Assembly (NCBI GenBank): GCA_031285565.1
Contig: JAITVY010000020.1
Location: forward strand, 1-64,000
Length of the DNA: 64,000 nt
Direction: 5' to 3'
DNA from: Tannerella sp.
GTDB lineage: Bacteria; Bacteroidota; Bacteroidia; Bacteroidales; Tannerellaceae
Shown here: in pieces, positions 61,733-64,000 of the stretch
How the letters are laid out: every line of letters starts with the position of its first letter
Position numbering within the stretch: the stretch's first letter is position 1
The notes under the pieces: model-generated
The model's input: the letters and a program-made list of their open reading frames with translations, nothing else
Told to the model about the DNA's origin: nothing
Databases searched by the model: none
Made by a program: the position numbers and the translations under genes

Positions 61733-62210
61733 ATTTGTGAGTATTACATCAGCCTGTAAAAATAAGATATTTTCAAGAATATAATACAGAAATCATGGAT
61801 AAAATAATGTTATTTAAAAAAGATAAGAATATGCATGTGGTTAAATATGATTTTATTAACAATTCCATATATGGGGTGATGAATCATCTGCTAATTTGTT
61901 GGTTATGAATGTATAGATTGCATACATCCGGAAAGTATTGAAAAAAAATGTAGATATATACGTATATAAATGACATTGATACGCTCTAGGGACGTTGAAT
62001 GATTGTCACTTAGAAAAAAGGAAAAATGCCTTCATAAGGTGAAGGTTATCTCAATTACTAAAATACATTTTTAATAGAAAAATGAGAGGTAGAAAAACAA
62101 ATGCATGAATTAAAGAATTTTTTCTGTATTTATTTCCTGAATCTGTTTTAGAACATGAAAAAAAGTGTAATTTTGCGGGACAATTAAACAATGACAATAT
62201 TTGGTTACGT
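61733..62210. promoter_or_regulatory. Divergent intergenic region with nqr promoter
   Basis: 478 AT-rich bases between the plug-family gene and nqrA, with no coding frame I trust. TAATTTTG at 62168-62175 matches TAnnTTTG, 35 bases before nqrA. No clear -33 TTTG is present. A short CCTTCATAAGGTGAAGG dyad at about 62029-62045 has no T run. Confidence 0.5.
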
Positions 62211-63560
62211 ATGGCAAATCTGATTAAAATTAAGAAAGGTTTGGATATCAACCTAAAAGGTAAAGCTACCGAGGCGCTGATTGACGTTGGCAAGTCGGAA
62301 ACATATGCTATTATTCCGGATAGTTACAATGGGATTATTCCTAAGTTAGCTGTAAAGGTAGGGGATAAAGTGAAAGCGGGCACGCCTTTAATGTTTGATA
62401 AAAACCATCCTGATGTGAAATTTGTATCGCCGGTTAGTGGCGAAGTTACTGCAGTTAATCGAGGGGAGAAACGCAAGATCCTGAGTATCGTTGTAACACC
62501 AGACGCAGAAATGGTGTATGAATCATTTGATGTAAAAGAACCGTCGTCTATGGGTAAAGATGAAGTCAAATCGATTCTATTAAATGCTGGCTTATGGCCA
62601 TACATTAAACAACGTCCATATGATATTGTAGCTTCTCCGGATACAGAGCCACGTGATATATTTATAACATCTTATAATTCTGCACCATTAGCGCCTTCGT
62701 TTGATTTTGTAGCAAAAGGAGAAGAAGACGTTTATCAAACAGGAATTGATGCCTTAAAAAAGCTTACAGACGGCAAAATTTATGTAGGCGTTAAGAGAGG
62801 TGCAACAATTGTTCCTAAAGGTGTTGAAATTATTGAACTGGATGGACCGCATCCGGCAGGAAATGTAGGAGTTTTGATAAACCATACCAAACCGGTCAAT
62901 AAAGGAGAAGTCGTTTGGACGATGAACGCGGCCGATGTATTATATATTGGACGTTTATTTAAGAAAGGTTCTGTTGATTTTACCCGTATGGTTGCATTAA
63001 CGGGCTCGGAAATGACAGAACGGGGATATGCAAAAGTTATTGCAGGATGTTCAATTGAAAGTCTTGTCGGACGTAAAGTTATTGAAGGGAACAAACATGT
63101 ACGTTTGATCAGTGGAAATGTTTTGACCGGGACAAAAGTAGAACGCAATGATTATCTGAGGGCATATGATAACCAGATTACAGCGATACCCGAAGGTGAC
63201 GATGTTGACGAATTTGTTGGTTGGGCAACTCCCGGATTTGGTAAATACAGTGTCAGCCATACCTATTTCACCTGGTTATTAGGAAGAAACAAAGAATATG
63301 CAATGGATGCACGCATACGTGGAGGAAAGCGTGCCATGATTATGTCCAATGAATATGATAAAGTATTTCCGATGGATATTTTACCGGAATACCTTCTGAA
63401 AGCCATTATTGCATTTGATATTGACAAAATGGAGAACCTGGGCATTTACGAAGTCGCGCCAGAAGATTTTGCTTTGTGTGAATTTGTCGACACATCGAAA
63501 ATCGAAATACAAAAAATTGTCCGTAACGGATTAGATTTATTGTATAAGGAAATGAATTAA
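62211..63560 (+). CDS. nqrA: Na+-translocating NADH:quinone reductase subunit A
   Basis: Peripheral subunit A of the Na+-NQR complex, which oxidises NADH, reduces quinone and pumps Na+. The 449 residues match the family length. An N-terminal barrel-sandwich domain (MANLIKIKKGLDINLKGKA...; VKVGDKVKAGTPLMFDKNHPDVKFVSPVSGEVTAVNRGEKRKIL) is followed by the SLBB-like and C-terminal regions (HPAGNVGVLINHTKPVNKGEVVWTMNAADVLYIGRLF). It starts the nqr operon and is followed by nqrB after 22 bases. Confidence 0.96.
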   Translation: MANLIKIKKGLDINLKGKATEALIDVGKSETYAIIPDSYNGIIPKLAVKVGDKVKAGTPLMFDKNHPDVKFVSPVSGEVTAVNRGEKRKILSIVVTPDAEMVYESFDVKEPSSMGKDEVKSILLNAGLWPYIKQRPYDIVASPDTEPRDIFITSYNSAPLAPSFDFVAKGEEDVYQTGIDALKKLTDGKIYVGVKRGATIVPKGVEIIELDGPHPAGNVGVLINHTKPVNKGEVVWTMNAADVLYIGRLFKKGSVDFTRMVALTGSEMTERGYAKVIAGCSIESLVGRKVIEGNKHVRLISGNVLTGTKVERNDYLRAYDNQITAIPEGDDVDEFVGWATPGFGKYSVSHTYFTWLLGRNKEYAMDARIRGGKRAMIMSNEYDKVFPMDILPEYLLKAIIAFDIDKMENLGIYEVAPEDFALCEFVDTSKIEIQKIVRNGLDLLYKEMN

Positions 63561-63582
63561 TAACTATAAAAAATAAAGAAGA

Positions 63583-64000
63583 TTGAAAGCGTTAAGAAAT
63601 TTTCTCAACAAGATTAAACCTAACTTTGAGGAAGGTGGCAAGTTGTCGATGTTTCAATCGGTTTTTGATGGATTCGAAACATTCTTATTCGTTCCGAATA
63701 GCACTTCAAAATCGGGTGTTCATATTCACGACAGCATTGATTCGAAACGTACGATGTCTGCGGTTATCATAGCGTTGTTGCCGGCGTTGCTCTTCGGTAT
63801 GTATAATACCGGTTACCAACACAATCTGGCGACAGGTTTGAACCCAGGTTTCTTGATGACATTTATTTATGGTTTTCTGGCAGTACTGCCGAAGATCATA
63901 GTTTCGTACGTAGTAGGGTTAGGCATTGAGTTTATTGTAGCTCAATGGAAAAAAGAAGAGATACAGGAAGGATTTCTTGTGTCGGGTATATTAATTCCCA
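63583..64000 (+). CDS. nqrB: Na+-NQR subunit B, N-terminal part (cut by window end)
   Basis: The first 139 codons of the membrane subunit that carries covalent FMN and part of the Na+ path. The frame reads KALRNFLNKIKPNFEEGGKLSMFQSVFDGFETFLFVPNSTSKSGVHIHDSIDSKRTMSAVIIALLPALLFGMYNTGYQHN and continues past the window. The start is a TTG at 63583. No ATG lies closer than the Met within GGKLSMFQ, so TTG is preferred because the family's N-terminal KIKP segment precedes that Met. The FMN-threonine site lies beyond the window. Confidence 0.92.
   Translation, partial: MKALRNFLNKIKPNFEEGGKLSMFQSVFDGFETFLFVPNSTSKSGVHIHDSIDSKRTMSAVIIALLPALLFGMYNTGYQHNLATGLNPGFLMTFIYGFLAVLPKIIVSYVVGLGIEFIVAQWKKEEIQEGFLVSGILIP

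Noticed and set aside
62029..62045. CCTTCATAAGGTGAAGG dyad as a terminator upstream of nqrA
   Set aside because: The stem is short, imperfect and without a T run; no transcript is expected to end there because the flanking genes are divergent.

Overview
The window looks like a chromosomal segment of a Bacteroidales bacterium. Many genes and both RNA operons are preceded by the Bacteroidetes -7 element TAnnTTTG, in one case with a perfectly spaced TTTG 19 bases upstream. Leaders are AT-rich. Two very large surface proteins end in type IX secretion (T9SS) sorting tails, and a T9SS plug-family gene is present. The Na+-NQR genes at the right edge and a Bacteroidales-type glycogen operon fit the same group. 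A Dysgonomonas or Proteiniphilum-like family is my guess only.

1-10.8 kb: an integrated mobilizable island of about 10.5 kb sits in the 3' end of a tRNA-Asp gene. The same 19 bases lie at 268-286 and 10745-10763. Its backbone is a tyrosine integrase, a MobV relaxase with an oriT-like dyad, a primase, an SF3-like helicase and a small HTH protein. Its cargo is a DUF1016 (PDDEXK) nuclease, an AAA ATPase + TOPRIM-like pair that resembles AbiL/RloAB or PARIS anti-phage modules, an XRE regulator and two unknown genes. Both the XRE gene and the primase carry a single-base frameshift.

10.9-20.2 kb: chromosomal housekeeping. This holds a secreted cyclophilin, a YidE/YbjL-type transporter, a DUF2264 protein, and a glycogen/alpha-glucan operon (debranching enzyme, GT4 glucosyltransferase, GH57 enzyme, small membrane protein).

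20.2-42.9 kb: one long exopolysaccharide (EPS) locus on the + strand behind a roughly 660-base gene-free leader. In order it encodes a lone receiver domain, the initiating sugar-phosphate transferase, a half-length TolC-like protein, a GumC/Wzz copolymerase with a degenerate kinase domain, a Wzy-like polymerase, GT2 enzymes, an acyltransferase, a Wzx flippase, two GT4 enzymes, a small secreted protein, a 1496-residue protein made of two near-copies of a deacetylase-like module, another GT2, and a secreted glycosidase with seven Big2 domains and a T9SS tail. One GT2 is split by a frameshift at an (AT)6 tract; losing one AT unit would restore it, so it is a phase-variation candidate.

43-50 kb: an IS66 transposase scrap, then a 2048-residue T9SS-exported protein (C-type lectin-like domain, DUF11, 11 InlB/Flg_new-type repeats, beta-helix).

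50-58 kb: an acyl-CoA synthetase; an SRP RNA and tRNA-Thr that appear co-transcribed; a PadR regulator with a membrane protein; a Spy-like periplasmic protein; and a TonB receptor with a coupled secreted protein. Upstream of the receptor is a NikR-like regulator that has lost three of four nickel ligands, with a 28-bp NikR-geometry operator between the two. A glutaredoxin and a decayed PHP-domain gene follow.

58-64 kb: an operon of a T9SS plug-family protein, a DUF3352/MORN protein and a membrane protein; then divergent nqrA and the start of nqrB, which runs off the window.
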